Positions 50,763 through 62,518 of a stretch of DNA of 64,000 bases are shown here, piece after piece; the first letter of the stretch is position 1, and each line of letters opens with the position of its first letter. The notes under the pieces are model-generated. The model did not search any database and was not told the DNA's origin. It saw only the letters and a list, made by a program, of their open reading frames with translations. Source of the DNA: Paragorgia papillata. Lineage: Eukaryota > Cnidaria > Anthozoa > Scleralcyonacea > Coralliidae. The stretch covers positions 2,530,501 through 2,594,500 of the forward strand of contig JAWNZC010000348.1 in NCBI GenBank assembly GCA_035771165.1. Reading direction: 5' to 3'. Made by a program: the position numbers and the translations under genes.

Positions 50763-52570
50763 ATCAGAATCAGCTCATTGCTTTGAGAGGACTTCGTAGT
50801 TATTCGCCTCCTTCTGCTGCTTTCTCTGATGAAGAGTTAAAAACTTTAGAAAAGCTTCAAGAAGATGACAGCATTGTCATAATGAAACCCGACAAAGGCC
50901 GAATGGCGTGGTTATTCTGGACAAGAAAGACTACCAAGATAAAAGACTACCGAAGATGGATGAAATCCTACAAGACTCGACAATATTTGCTCCCTTGACA
51001 GATGTGAGTAGAGTTTAGTCTCTCAGCTTATGTCGTGCACTTTAATCATGAGCCTCCGGCTAAAAGATTTAGTAAAGTGCAATACTATATCTGAAGATCA
51101 GTTTAAGAAGCTAGCACCTTCTGGTTCAAGACCGGGGATTTTATATGGCCTTCCCAAGGTACATAAGTCAAACGTTCCTCTACGACCTATTTTGTCAGCC
51201 ATTGGAACTCATTCCTATATGTCAGCTGAGTTTCTGTCTCTCTTCTTCGTCCAATCTCCTTAGGTTCTTTCTTAATTAACGACTCTTTCTCTTTTATTCA
51301 AAAATTATTCTCTCTTAATCTTAACACTAACAATTTAGTAATGGCTAGTTTTGGTATCTCTTCTCTTTTCACCAACATACCCATTGACGAAACCATTATT
51401 ATTATTCTCGATTTATTATTTTCGAAAACAATTTAAAGATCTCCTTAATTTGTCGGTTAAAAATTGTCATTTTATCTTTAATGGTAAATTATATGACCAA
51501 ATTGACGGTGTTGCCATGCATTGGCTCACTGACCACTTGGTCCACTTTTCGCAAATATTTTTCTATCATACCATGAACAAAAGTGGCTTGAAAATTATCC
51601 CTCTCATTTCAAACCTGCATACTACAGACGTTATGTTGACGATTCTTTTATTTTATTTAGATCAAAAGCTCACATTATTCCTTTTTTAAACTACCTTAAT
51701 TCTCAACACCCTTGCATTAAATTTACTCATGAAATTGAATCTGACAAAACATTGGCTTCTCTCGATACTATAATTCACCGATCTAATGGAACTTTGTTAC
51801 TTCCGTCTACCGCAAACCAACCTTCACGGGATTATTTACTAATTTTGAAAGTTTTCTATACCCATTGTATTTAAAAGGGGTTTAGTTTATACGCTCCTTT
51901 TTCGTTATTTTAACCTAAGCTCTTCTTACGTTATATTTCATGCAGAAATTGAGAAACTCAAGAATTTTCTTAAGCAAAATAGATATCCGGTTCGATTCCT
52001 TGACCACTGTTTTCGAACTTTCTTGAACAAAATCTCTAATCCTCCTATAAAACCTCTTACTGCCCCTAAACTCCTACTTACGTTTGTTTTACCTTATACT
52101 GATTTTCATATTCGGCAACAACTAAGCAGACGATTTTCTTCTGCCTACCCCCATGTCAACTTTCGAGTCGTCCTTCAACCTACTTGTCGTATTTCAAATT
52201 TTTTTCGTTTTAAAGATCGTTTACCTTTTAGTATGAGATCATATGTAGTTTATAAATTTACGTGTCGATGCTGCCAGCTATGCTGCCAGGTATCGTTGTA
52301 TCGACAGCATGTTGGTGAAACATGCTGTCGTATGTTGGTGAAACATGCCGGGTATCTCGGCCTACACAGGAAAAACGCTTTCTGTGACTCAACTCTCTAG
52401 TGTTTTAGCATACAAAACACAAACTGGCCATGATGTGTCTTTGGACGATTTTTCAATTTTCTCTTCTGGTTCGACCAAATTTGATCTCCTCATACGAGAA
52501 AGCCTTCTCATTTCTAAGATAAAACCCTCTCTTAACGGAAACCTTCGATCTTTTTCTTTTACACTTTTTT
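50763..52570 (+). mobile_element. Penelope-like retroelement with RT and GIY-YIG remnants
   Basis: Plus strand, many frameshifts: LRSYSPPSAAFSDEELKTL, SIVIMKPDKG, ILYGLPKVHK, SSLFTNIPIDETI, then the catalytic YYRRYVDD (YVDD codons 51,632-51,643), NPPIKPL, YVVYKFTC and a broken GIY-YIG domain (HVGETCCR; GISAYTGKTLS; GSTKFDLLIRESLLI; KIKPSLNGN). Domain order RT then linker then GIY-YIG is that of EN+ Penelope-like elements. Non-functional as it stands. It ends against an AGCTCAGCTGAGACC minisatellite at 52,610. Confidence 0.85.
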
Positions 52571-52647
52571 TAAAAAACTTGAGAACGCAGAGTAAAGCCA
52601 TCAAGGCACAGGAGGCCAGCTCAGCTCAGCTGAGACCAGCTCAGATC

Positions 52648-53100
52648 ACCTCGATCTCCTAGGGGGGTCCATTTCCCCTGGAAAATTTTGGATTTCTAGG
52701 GTCTCGGAAACACTATTTCCTGCATTTTAAGGCATGTATTTAAGAGTAACCCAAAAGCCATAAATTACATAATTTTGTTGAAATCAAACCAGAACATAGA
52801 ATGATACATCACTCATACATGTCAGAATATCTTTAGATTTATTTATAAACAAGTCGTAAATGTAAAAACAAGTTGGAGGCATTTTGTATAGACCTTAGTA
52901 TTGTAATTTATAGCATATGCATGCGTGCTAAATATATAACACATTACTAGTCTACTCACTTGGCCTTAAAACAATTTAACCCCTTCCCCCCTCCCACCTA
53001 CAAGTTTCTCAATGGATTTCAACTTTTCACAAGAATGATCTTGGAGACTATTGTGTGTGGGGTGGGGGTGACCTGCCCCCCCTCTCTGGCTACACCACTG
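52648..53100. mobile_element. hAT-like MITE, copy 2 (left end lost)
   Basis: Shares GGATTTCTAGGGTCTC, AAAGCCATAAATTACATAAT and ACAAGTTGGAGGCATTTTGT with 14,100-14,480; right end GGCTACACCACTG. It interrupts a minisatellite of GAGACCAGCTCAGCTCA units (52,610-52,650 and 53,101-53,170). Confidence 0.75.
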
Positions 53101-53173
53101 GAGACCAGCTCAGCTCACCCGAGACCAGCTCAGCTCATTTGAGGCCAGTCAGCTCAGTTCAGCTCAGCTGAGA

Positions 53174-53420
53174 CAGTCAATCGAGATATGGTCTGGAAAT
53201 TCGGCAAACTTCAAAGCGCCTATAATGAGCTGTGATTTTATGTTGAACCGTACCTTACACCGTGCACACCCTTTGTTTTAGGTTTATTAATATTTAAATA
53301 GCACGGTTGAGTGATTGAACTGGAACGTTGCTATTGGACAATTCGTTAATTATACTAAAATACAATGTGTTCAGTGACCGTGCACCGTGCACAAAAATAC
53401 ATAATGGCGAACAAAAAGAT
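53174..53420 (-). mobile_element. TIR element B, copy 4 (one end missing)
   Basis: CAGTCAATCGAGATATGG to GCGAACAAAAAGAT; breaks off about 40 bp before the other TIR, at an unrelated TTAGGCTGGCGAATTTCGCC. Begins inside the AGCTCAGCTGAGAC minisatellite. Confidence 0.8.
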
Positions 53421-53747
53421 TTAGGCTGGCGAATTTCGCCGGTGGTTGAGTGGATTTTGTAGCAAATTCGCCGTGTCTCCATCGTATTTCGCCGTTACTG
53501 AATAAATAAATAATCCATGAATGATTTTAAATTCCCCAACACGTGTTTTGAAACCAGTTTTGTGTGAAAATGTTCGAAGCTTTCTCTTCCCGCCATATTG
53601 AATTCTACCGCGCTGGAGTCTGGGATCTACCATTACTTTACCTATATTATATCATATCCGACTCAGTTGTATGGCATTTTTTACCTCTGAAATGGCTGGA
53701 AATGGCATTTGAGAGCTTCAAAATTTCAAAATTTCCCGGGGGGCATG

Positions 53748-53850
53748 ACGTTTCGTAACTAACAGATTGAACAAATTATTTACAGAGATTGATATTATAT
53801 AGCTAACTGATACATAAATAGGTGCTGACAGAAGTGACAGAGGAATAATT
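53748..53850 (-). mobile_element. Penelope-like terminal fragment
   Basis: Shares TTACAGAGATTGATATTATA and TGATACATAAATA with 49,945-50,000 in the same orientation, including a decayed GAAACGTC end at about 53,748. No coding part remains. Followed by an (AAAAC)n tract. Confidence 0.6.
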
Positions 53851-53912
53851 AATGAGCATAAAGAAGTGAGAACTCAGAACAAGCAAAGGAGAGGAAAGAG
53901 GCGACAAAAACC

Positions 53913-54004
53913 CAAAACAAAACAAAACAAAACAAAACAAAACAAAACAAAACAAAACAAAACAAAACAAAACAAAACAAAACAAAACAAAACAAAACAA
54001 AAAC
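53913..54004 (+). repeat. (AAAAC)n microsatellite
   Basis: About 18 nearly perfect AAAAC units. The reverse-strand repeated FVLFC frames are artefacts. Confidence 0.95.
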
Positions 54005-55172
54005 AAACTAAAAGCCGTAAGCAAGATAATATTAAACTAGACGTTTTTATCAAAAGTGAATTGCTGCGAGTTGCGACCATTTATAGTATTTATACTATTT
54101 AGCAGTAAAATAGTTGTTTTAATTCTTTATCGTCCGAAGCATTTTCCATTGTCAAGTGAAATCGTCTGGTACAATGGTCTGGTGTGGTATGTCATATAAA
54201 AATTAAAGTAAATTACAGATATGTAATATAGGGGAGGTTGACTTTAAATGTATGAACAAACCGAGTTTCAATTATGTCAGTGTATAAAATTCGACTAGTA
54301 CAACTTCAAAAAAATTACTGTTCAATAGCAGCGAAAGAGAGCTTAAATATTTCTCCAACTCAATTATATTAGTACATTTCATAATAACAGCAGTGCCATT
54401 TGATTCAGGCATACCATAACATATGTGCATGGGAATCAAATACATAAATACTATCACTACAAATGCATAATTATTGTTGTATGTACTGCGCATGCGCGAG
54501 TTACGTTAACAAAAGAATGCCTTCGGAGCCAATCAAAACACAGAATAAAAGGATAAAATAACTACTGTACACCAAGTATTTCACTCAAGTCACGTCAATG
54601 ACAGCAATGGAGCGAGATATATTCAAGAGCGGGATATTCAACAAGAGGAAGTTTTCACAAATTTAGTAAGTATTTTAAGTATGAATCGTAGTCAATTCTT
54701 AATTGTGATGTACTAGACGTTGTTGGAATGATGATAGAAGTTTTTGAAAGCAAATTAATGGTCTTGCATGGACGATTTCATCTTCAGACGACGCAATTTA
54801 TATGGCGAACATGTCTGATCGAGCTTCGTAAACTGACAAGACTGTGCGTTGCCGAACAGAAATGGGTGACCTTCTAAGAAAACAAAGTTAGCTTTATGGT
54901 CAAGCAACAATGTGCAAAACCTATGGTAGTTCACGAGCGAAATATGGTATTAAATAGCAGTCAAATGTCAGTGACAGGCTATGCTGAGAGCGTGAACTGG
55001 CATTATTAAGTCTATATACCGTATTAACGGAGTAAAATTGTATCCTGCAGTTGTCAATGCCCTGCAAAATCTGTCATGAACGTGCAAACATTTATTCTAC
55101 CTTTTACTGCATGTATGCATAATAATGTATTGAAGAATAATTAATGTATGGTTGCTCTTATAATGCACGAGT
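54005..55172. other. Intergenic, no supported gene
   Basis: AT-rich. A possible short first exon at 54,598-54,665 is discussed in the findings. Confidence 0.35.
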
Positions 55173-55421
55173 CAGTGTTAAGCCCAAAGGGGGGGGGGGG
55201 GGGAGGCCAGGCAAAAGGGGGGGGATTATGATCAAATGTATGCAAATTGCCCCCTCTCTGCCTAGGAACATTTGAAAATTTCCTTTCGAATATTTAAATG
55301 CCCCCACCCCAGGGTCGCGATTCAAGAGCAAATGCTGTAGGGTGGGGATACAGACATTTACCAAATCCCCCACCTTTGCCCGGCCTCCCCCCCCCCCCCC
55401 CCCCCCTTGGGCTTAACACTG
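55173..55421. mobile_element. MITE with CAGTGTTAAGCCC ends and poly-G/poly-C arms
   Basis: CAGTGTTAAGCCCAA then a G run; C run then TTGGGCTTAACACTG. The arms also share GGCAAAGG/GGCAAAAG-type blocks. hAT-like by its CAG end; flanking 8-mers do not match. Confidence 0.8.
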
Positions 55422-55806
55422 ATTCATGCATAATTTTGATGACATTGCTGGACATCTTTTTCATTCACTATTAGATATTACAGCAGTATTATGCTCAAGA
55501 TGCTTGTTATCTCAAGCTATTTCCTTTACCTTCTAAGTAGATTGCATTATTGTTTGACAAATTGTATTGTTGTATAAGTGAAGATATTTAAATACTGTAG
55601 TAGTCAATTAAGTTACATTTTGTGAGTCAATTGTTAGTTAATATTAATATGATTGCTCTACTTAAACTTAAAGCTTTACTACCATACTTTATAACTATAA
55701 TTAGAGTACTGCCTTTCACCACTGAGGACCAGAGCAAAGCCCAATTGGATTGAGTTACAGTAGTATTAGATATGAGTAGAGTTGTTAGTGCTGAACCAGT
55801 CTCAGC

Positions 55807-55856
55807 CATAGTCAATCGAAATATAGTCTGGAAACTCAGCTAAAGTCTTTGGTCTA
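55807..55856 (+). mobile_element. TIR element B, 50-bp end fragment
   Basis: CATAGTCAATCGAAATATAG through AAAGTCTTTGGTCTAC, then unrelated sequence. Confidence 0.7.
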
Positions 55857-56027
55857 CAGTGTTTCAGGTTTTTGTGAAAGGGTCTGGAGAATGAAATTGA
55901 TGACCTGGAGAATCAGGGCCGAAGGCCCTGCATGGTCCAGAGGACCATCCTGCTAGGGGTTCCCCTGTCGGTTCTCTGGTTAGTAACGAAACATCAGTAT
56001 TAAAGTATTAAAACCAGCAGATTGGCA

Positions 56028-57240
56028 GACAAAACAAGAAAAGACCTACATAAAATTTTCGAAGAATTTGGACTTAAAATCACAGCCCAAGCAAATATAC
56101 ATGTAACAAACTTTCTAGATGCAACATTTGACTTACAAAATGGAACATACAAACCCTATAGGAAACAAGCATTCAAACCACCCACCTAGTATTTTAACAA
56201 CTCCCAACATCCATAAATAAGCGCATTTCACTCCTTTCATCAAACTACACAACATTGCAGGAGTCTGCACCCACATACCAAAACGCATTACACCACAGCA
56301 ATTTTAACCAACAATTAGTTTTCACGCAAGCCAATGAGGAAACAAGCCAACCACGTAGGAAGCGACATAGAAACATCATTTGGTTTAACCCACCATACAG
56401 CAAGAACGTTAGAACACACATAGGACGATGTTTCTTAAACTTAAATGACAAACATTTCCCACCACACAACAAGCTACACAAGATTTTCAACAGAAACACA
56501 GTAAAAGTTAGTTATAGCTGCATGAACAACATTAAATCCACAATCACGAAACACAACACACACATTCTCAGGAAAAATGAAGGAAAAAACAATAGCACAA
56601 GTGGTTGTAACTGCAGAAATAAAGATCAATGCCCACTCGGTGGGCAATGTTTGACAAACAACATCATATATAAAGCAACTATTTCGACAAACAACACTAA
56701 TGACACTAAGCATTACATAGGCATGACAGCAAACAGTTTTAAGGAGCGATACAGAAATCACACCAAATATTTTCAACACAAAAAATATTCAAACGAAACC
56801 GAACTCTCCAAACACATATGGAATTTGAAAAACAAAAAACAAAATTTTAACATTAATTGGTCAATTTTAAAACGGTCAGCAGCATACTCAGGGGGGTCTA
56901 ACCGATGTAATTTATGTTTGGAAGAAAAACTTTGTATTATGAAATCCGAAAAATCCACTTTACTTAACAAAAAATCAGAAATCCTTTCAACATGTCGGCA
57001 CAAAAACAAGTTTAAGATAAAGAACGTAGGTGTAGGCAAGAACAAAGGTAGGAATGTAGGTAGCGCACCATCGACACACACACCGCCATCAACCCACACA
57101 CCGCCATCAACCCACACACCCAGAAGCCTGCCATCAACCCACACACCCATTAGCAATGACGTAAGCAACTCAACCTATTTAAGACAGCGCCGAATCGAAA
57201 ATCTTCAGCCGCCTGAAGATCGCCCAGCGTGAAACTGACA
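56028..57240 (+). CDS. Penelope-like element (second family), RT C-end plus GIY-YIG ORF
   Basis: From 56,028 frames read DKTRKDLHKIFEEFGLKIT and FLDATFDLQNGTYKPYRK (RT thumb side), broken by stops near 56,190; then INKRISLLSSNY leads into an uninterrupted frame whose first Met is at 56,255 and stop at 57,230-57,232 (325 codons). In that ORF: RRKRHRNIIWFNPPYSKNV (34-52), cysteines 118, 120, 126 and 132 forming the zinc-finger-like linker, then GIY-YIG: IYK 138-140, HYIG 153-156, FKERYRNH 162-169 (candidate catalytic Arg165), Glu183. Function: endonuclease domain used for target-primed insertion in EN+ Penelope-like elements (family knowledge). The C-terminus carries STHTPP repeats. The element is 5'-truncated, so the Met at 256 bp into the block is probably not a natural start. 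Confidence 0.82.
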
Positions 57241-58060
57241 GTAGCGACCATCAACATTTGAGGTAAGCCCACTTATAGTAAATCTATATTATATATATTT
57301 AAACAAAATGTCAAAATCACTGCCGAAAACTAGTCGGCATAGTGGCTGTATGTCTCTCACAGCACTAAACGGTAATCATGCGTTGTTTCATGTCATATGT
57401 TCATTTGATATTCACAAAGATATCTAACGTTTTTCAATAAGTCATATACATGTGTGACGACGTCAAGGAGTCGATTTGCATCTCAGACAAATCATAATAT
57501 CTCGAGAACGAAGTGAGATTTGATACGAAAAGGTCATTAAACTGTCCAATCTTTATAATCGAGGCTATTTGTAAACAAGAGAATTTATTTTTATCTAAAA
57601 TGTTTATTTTATAGGCACGTTAAGAATACTTAATACAACTATTTAGAGGAAACTACTTTTACTGGGCTGGCGAAAAGTTTATTTTCTACTTCATTAACAT
57701 TCATGGCTACAATATTCGTTGAAGTTAACCTTTAATTTTAATTTGTACTAAAATGAATATCTCGCCAGTTGATTGTTTTGTTATATAAATCGTGCTATAA
57801 TCACAAAGTCAACTTATAAGATAGGTCATTGTTTAATGATTGACCATTGTTCAACATTAATATAAAAGAAATTGAGAATGTTCTATTTTATAATCATTTT
57901 CAGAGAAACATGCCACTATATGCAGAGAATATTTTACTAAGAATTTTTGGTCAAGCACTTGTAACTTCTATTAACGCATCTATATTTTGACTTCTTTGCA
58001 TTGAGGACCCTATAATCCTTAAATCATGCGATAATGTATATTAGTGACATGACTGTTACA
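57241..58060. other. Intergenic, nothing recognised
   Basis: AT-rich. ATATCTCGAGAACGAAGTGAG at 57,499 resembles the foldback arm at 5,430-5,460. No ORF. Confidence 0.35.
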
Positions 58061-58600
58061 TAATCTATATATGGAACGATATAGTTGTAGTCCGATCGTT
58101 GCACGACTATCAGTGTATGTGAACTGATTATGACACGACTATATATGGAACACAAATCGAAATATAGTAAGGTTTGAGTATTGCCGAAAATATTGAACGT
58201 AGTTTCTAAGAAAGAAACGCTTCAGTATACTCCTTTTTTTTAACTGTTTATATATGGAACAATCGGTCGCCCGACTACTATATATCTGGAACGATAGTTG
58301 CCCGATTGTTGCCCGACTATATATGGAACGACAGTTACACAATTGCTACACGAACACGACTATATATGGGACGATTATGATAATTGTGGATAGCTGAACA
58401 AATATTGTAGTTAAGAAAATCAGTGTGCTGCGTATAGGCACTGTAGATGGAAATGTTGAAAAGCTGAGTGTACTGCGAAAACGGCTAAAGTTTCGAGCGA
58501 AAGCTCTTAATCGTTAGCAAATAATTCGTGCAGTGACACTGAAAAATTAAGGCCTTTGCTCGAAACGTTGCGGAGTGATTTCGACAGTATATATACACTT
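58061..58600. repeat. Cluster of ACTATATATGGAACGA repeats and worn hammerhead repeats
   Basis: CTATATATGGAACGA or close variants at about 58,067, 58,139, 58,248, 58,278, 58,317 and 58,362, often followed by GTTGCCCGACT. Interleaved with fragments of the 8,045-8,190 family (58,155-58,210; 58,410-58,590) that keep CTCGAAAC but not CUGANGA. Confidence 0.6.
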
Positions 58601-58611
58601 CAACCAAGTAT

Positions 58612-58880
58612 TGGTGGCACAGTGGTTAGTGCACGTGCCTTTCACCTCTGCGACCCGGGTTCAATTCCTGCTCTCAGCAGTTATCTGATTAAAATTTCAC
58701 CTTGGCCGCATGTGAGAAGAGTGCTTCCAGTTTGACTCTACCAAACATCGTGTAGAAACACAGGACCAATGAGGGATGGCCCTTACTGGACCTCTAGGGA
58801 GAACAGTTAGCTATTAACTGATAGAGCTATCCAGTATAAATAAGATTAGTTTAGTTTAGTTTAGTTCAGATTAGTTTAAC
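58612..58880 (+). repeat. tRNA-derived SINE (family 3)
   Basis: TGGTGGCACAGTGGTTAGTG (A box) and GGGTTCAATTCC (B box, about 58,657), a non-tRNA body (GTGTAGAAACACAGGACC) and a 3' tail of TTTAG repeats (58,845-58,880). The best preserved of the tRNA-derived copies here. Confidence 0.75.
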
Positions 58881-58986
58881 GTTTTCGTTGAGCAGGATAT
58901 AATTATTTGTCTACGCGCGAAACAATTAGCAGACTGCAGTTTAGATATTTAATCCTATTTAAACTAGATATACTTAAAGTTTTTTC

Positions 58987-59118
58987 GTATCTTTTTGCTG
59001 TACAAGCTGTCGTAATTTAAACTCAGAGAAAAACTCTGAGCTCCAGACGGCCGGACCCGAACCTGCAACCTTCCGAATGCCAGCTGGACGCTCTCACAAT
59101 TGAGCCACTGGAACTACG
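58987..59118 (-). repeat. tRNA-derived SINE (family 2), copy 2
   Basis: Minus strand: GGCTCAATTGTGAGAGCGTC, GGTTGCAGGTTCGGGTCC (better B box than copy 1), GAGCTCAGAGTTTTTCTCTG and TTGTACAGCAAAAAGATACG. Confidence 0.7.
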
Positions 59119-59125
59119 ATGGTAG

Positions 59126-59814
59126 ACCGAGGTTGTTTTCGATACTGTTGTTTTAGATATACTTAGTCTTGTTATCAAGAAGCATAAACCGCAAAGAAAA
59201 CCACAACTTGCTACGCGTGAATAAGAATTTCTATGTACTATAAATAAAACTTGAGGTTTTAGATTGCACAGCTGTCAACTAATACAGTTCACACCCATGC
59301 ACCCATTGGGATTTTTCATGCATGAAGTTTGAGTGATACGACTGTGTAGGAAAGTTGTATGAGGAAAAACGCGCTTATCTTGTTTCTTTATAACTATATA
59401 AAGAAAAAACAATACAACTTCTGATATCAAACTAGCATCAAACCATCACAAGTTTATGCCAAAGTAAAACAGCGACACAAAATATTTTACAGTAGGCGTG
59501 CACCTGTTGATTTACATTGGTATAACAACTTGTATAGAAACACCTCAAATGAAACATCGTCAGAAATTATATTTTGCTGAGCTTTCGATCTGTTGACTTA
59601 ATAGGTCATGTTTTAGTTTGCTTAGTATAGTTGTGTGTCTGTATTATATTTATGTACATATTAACTTGTCAACCGCGTTAATATATATATATATATATCG
59701 TCGGTTGTCACCGACGATCGCATGTGTATAAGTAATTGATGAAATTCATTCAGATTGTTCCAAGCTACACTGATGAGCTGTTGTACAGCGAAACACCGTG
59801 TCTGTAGATTGAAC
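59126..59814. other. Intergenic, nothing recognised
   Basis: No ORF or repeat structure beyond a short (TA)n at 59,680-59,697. Confidence 0.35.
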
Positions 59815-59816
59815 TA

Positions 59817-59847
<31 letters not shown>

Positions 59848-59945
59848 TTATATTTATATTTATATTTATATTTATATTTATATTTATATTTATATTTATA
59901 TTTATATTTATATTTATATTTATATTTATATCTATATTTATATAT
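59815..59945 (+). repeat. (TA)n then (TTTATA)n microsatellite
   Basis: About 18 hexamer units; the YLYLYL frame is an artefact. Confidence 0.95.
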
Positions 59946-60105
59946 TAACGAGGCAGAGATTCCAGGCGGAAAACGTAATTTTGTTAAAATGAAAATATTT
60001 ATTGCACTTTATTTATTCGTCGCTACATGCAACATCTTCAGAGTGATTAAATTATTACAAATACAAAGACTTTATGGCATAAGGTTACTAAGACAACGAG
60101 TATAA

Positions 60106-60182
60106 AATTACAAAATAACGGTTAAAATTTTAAATTACAAAATAACGGTTAAAATTTGAAATTACAAAATAACGGTTAAGAA
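60106..60182 (+). repeat. Three tandem AAATTACAAAATAACGGTTA units
   Basis: Units of about 26 bp, nearly identical, directly following a worn Penelope-like end (CTGAAGATGTTGCATG on the minus strand at 60,020-60,040). Confidence 0.8.
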
Positions 60183-60319
60183 TTTGAAAATTTGAAAATT
60201 AAAGATAAATATAGGAATTTGATAAGGTGTACAAAAATAACGTGTGGATTAAGATAAGGAGATTAAAGTGGGAGGTTATAAATATATATTTAGGCCTGGA
60301 AATAACACCTTTCTTAAAG

Positions 60320-60500
60320 CTTTCTTAAGTGGACACATGTGTTAAGCGGACACCCCTCTTAACCCTTTCTTGGCCATGGTTGCCATTTCGCAACTTATTT
60401 ATTTTGACTCTGGCTAACGCCATACGATTTTACTCGTCAAGGGGAGACTTTTAAGCGGACACCAGACACTTCTTTTAAGCAGACACCTTTCCGGCTTAAG
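60320..60500. repeat. Diverged GCGGACACC minisatellite with block Q
   Basis: TTAAGTGGACAC, TTAAGCGGACACC and TTAAGCAGACACC units; 60,385-60,450 is the inverse of block Q (GACGAGTAAAATCGTATGG) from the 20,990-22,200 array. Confidence 0.6.
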
Positions 60501-60688
60501 AACACACACGTACCGACTCTTACAAAATAATGCGAATAACGCACGCAAAACCAACAAAAACAGTCTATCAGAATGTAAATTCCGGTAACTCGCAACAGTC
60601 GAGCACGTCAGCACGAAGCTTAACCAAATTTTCAAATCATCATTAACCAACAATCGTACACGTTTTAAATATGTCATAAATATCTATT

Positions 60689-60689
<1 letters not shown>

Positions 60690-60754
<65 letters not shown>
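60690..60754. repeat. (AT)n microsatellite
   Basis: About 32 pure dinucleotides. Confidence 0.95.
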
Positions 60755-60756
<2 letters not shown>

Positions 60757-60757
<1 letters not shown>

Positions 60758-60868
60758 AAGAGTGAAATTTGTGGCTTGGTGTAATATGAGTAAAATTTGT
60801 TCTCAAGCTTTATACTCAGAAAAATGTCTGAGTATCCCTGACGGGATTCGAACCCGCGACCTTCTGAT
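60757..60868 (-). repeat. SINE family 1, diverged copy
   Basis: Minus strand: GGTCGCGGGTTCGAATCCCG (B box) followed by ACATTTTTCTGAGTAT. Its tRNA head is cut by the long (AT)n tract at 60,690-60,754. Confidence 0.55.
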
Positions 60869-60939
60869 ATATATATTGATTTATATTTATATATTAACGA
60901 GGCAGAGATTCCAGGCGGAAAACGTAATTTTGTTAAAAA

Positions 60940-62450
60940 TATCAAAGCCCATGCAGACAGTTACTTTGAAAAAGCCCAATGTTAATTCCTATTAATCTGG
61001 AAAAGGTCCAAAAGAATGCACCCTGCATTAGTGATGAATTAAACCTACTTAATTATTTATGTAGCTAATGTAAAACTAACCTCAATGTTTATTTTAGCCG
61101 TTTTTTGTCTATAAATTACACTCCACTTTTGCAAATGCGTGTTATAGATGTTTAAGAATGTTATAGGCTTTGAGTACCTTGTGGTTTTAGTGAAATATTT
61201 ATAAGCTACAGCAAAGTGGACTGTAATTATATTGATATTTTTTTCCAAGGTGCAGTGCATGATTCGTCTCATACTGACGGGGAATTCATATCAAGTTTTA
61301 AAACCAAGTGATTCAACGGCTGTGATTGACCGATCAGGTATGTTTTCAATAAAAGCTTACTACTTTATACCAACATAGCTCAATGTTATGTTAAGAAAGA
61401 TATAGTGGTTTTACAAGCGGAGTTGGCTAATACTTTTTTTATTAATGTTTTTCTATCGTTTATTTTGTATATCTTTAAAACATGTGGATTAGAAAATTTC
61501 AACAAACTTTTAAATGTTGTGACATTGACACGAATTAATTGTCGATAGCGAAGAATTGGGCTTGTTTCTTCTCTGCTATAAATGTCCTGTTTCGAAATGG
61601 TGTTGTGTAAACAACTATTTAAACACGTTATATTCTCAAGTATACGTTGTAGCCTTGTTGCTTATTATTGTAAGAGAACACATTTTGGAATAGAGTTTAA
61701 GTTTGGTATGTCGGCTTTCAAAATAATGTTATCCACCAGTCGTTTAACAGGAAACATATAACTAAATAACTAGTGACTATGAGTCTATGGCGAGCTGTGG
61801 AGCACGACAGGAGTGATAATTATTTGAACAAACCCCTTATATACAATAACAGAGTAAACATTATCCTCGGCCGATGCACGTTTCCTGTTTAGTTTCTCAG
61901 TGTTATAATATATATAGGCTGGCGATATTGTCCTCTTGTTGTTCTTTGAGGTAAATTACGCTTTTGTTTACATTTCATTTACATCAGTTCTTTGCAGCGT
62001 ATATGATAGCCGCTCTCAATCCTAACAGACTCAGTGCTATAGTTGAAGAATCATAATAGGGCAAGGCTAAGAGGCCGAGTGGCGTAGTCACTATATAGAG
62101 TAGCGAGTTAGTTCTATCTCAGATCAGTCGATTTAAGTCATGAAAACGAATGCGAACGCTCGAATGCGAACTATTACTTTACAATGTTTAAGTTTTTTAG
62201 ACACTTGTAAATATATTATACTGGTTTCGTTGAACCCCAATTATAGAACCTTTCACACTAAAAATAAGATCTCACATCAATCCACGTTTGCTTTGAGAAA
62301 GCGTTCGCAGTTCGCACTCGTCTAGGTCAATCTCGCCCTGACTGAGTCTCTCGGCAGCTTGTAAACGGTGACGTTTCCGTCATTTCGAACCATACATAGC
62401 TTTTCACGATTTATTCAAGGCGTCGGCTCGAAACGTCAATATTTTTAGGC
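60940..62450. other. Intergenic, nothing recognised
   Basis: AT-rich with frames below 72 codons. (AAT)n at 62,456-62,480. Confidence 0.35.
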
Positions 62451-62518
62451 TTCTAATAATAATAATAATAATAATAATATTATACTTTTAAGCTTTATGT
62501 CGTTTTTATTATACACTA

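Noticed and set aside
59755..60105. 116-codon YLYLYL frame
   Set aside because: Hexamer microsatellite joined to a worn retroelement end.
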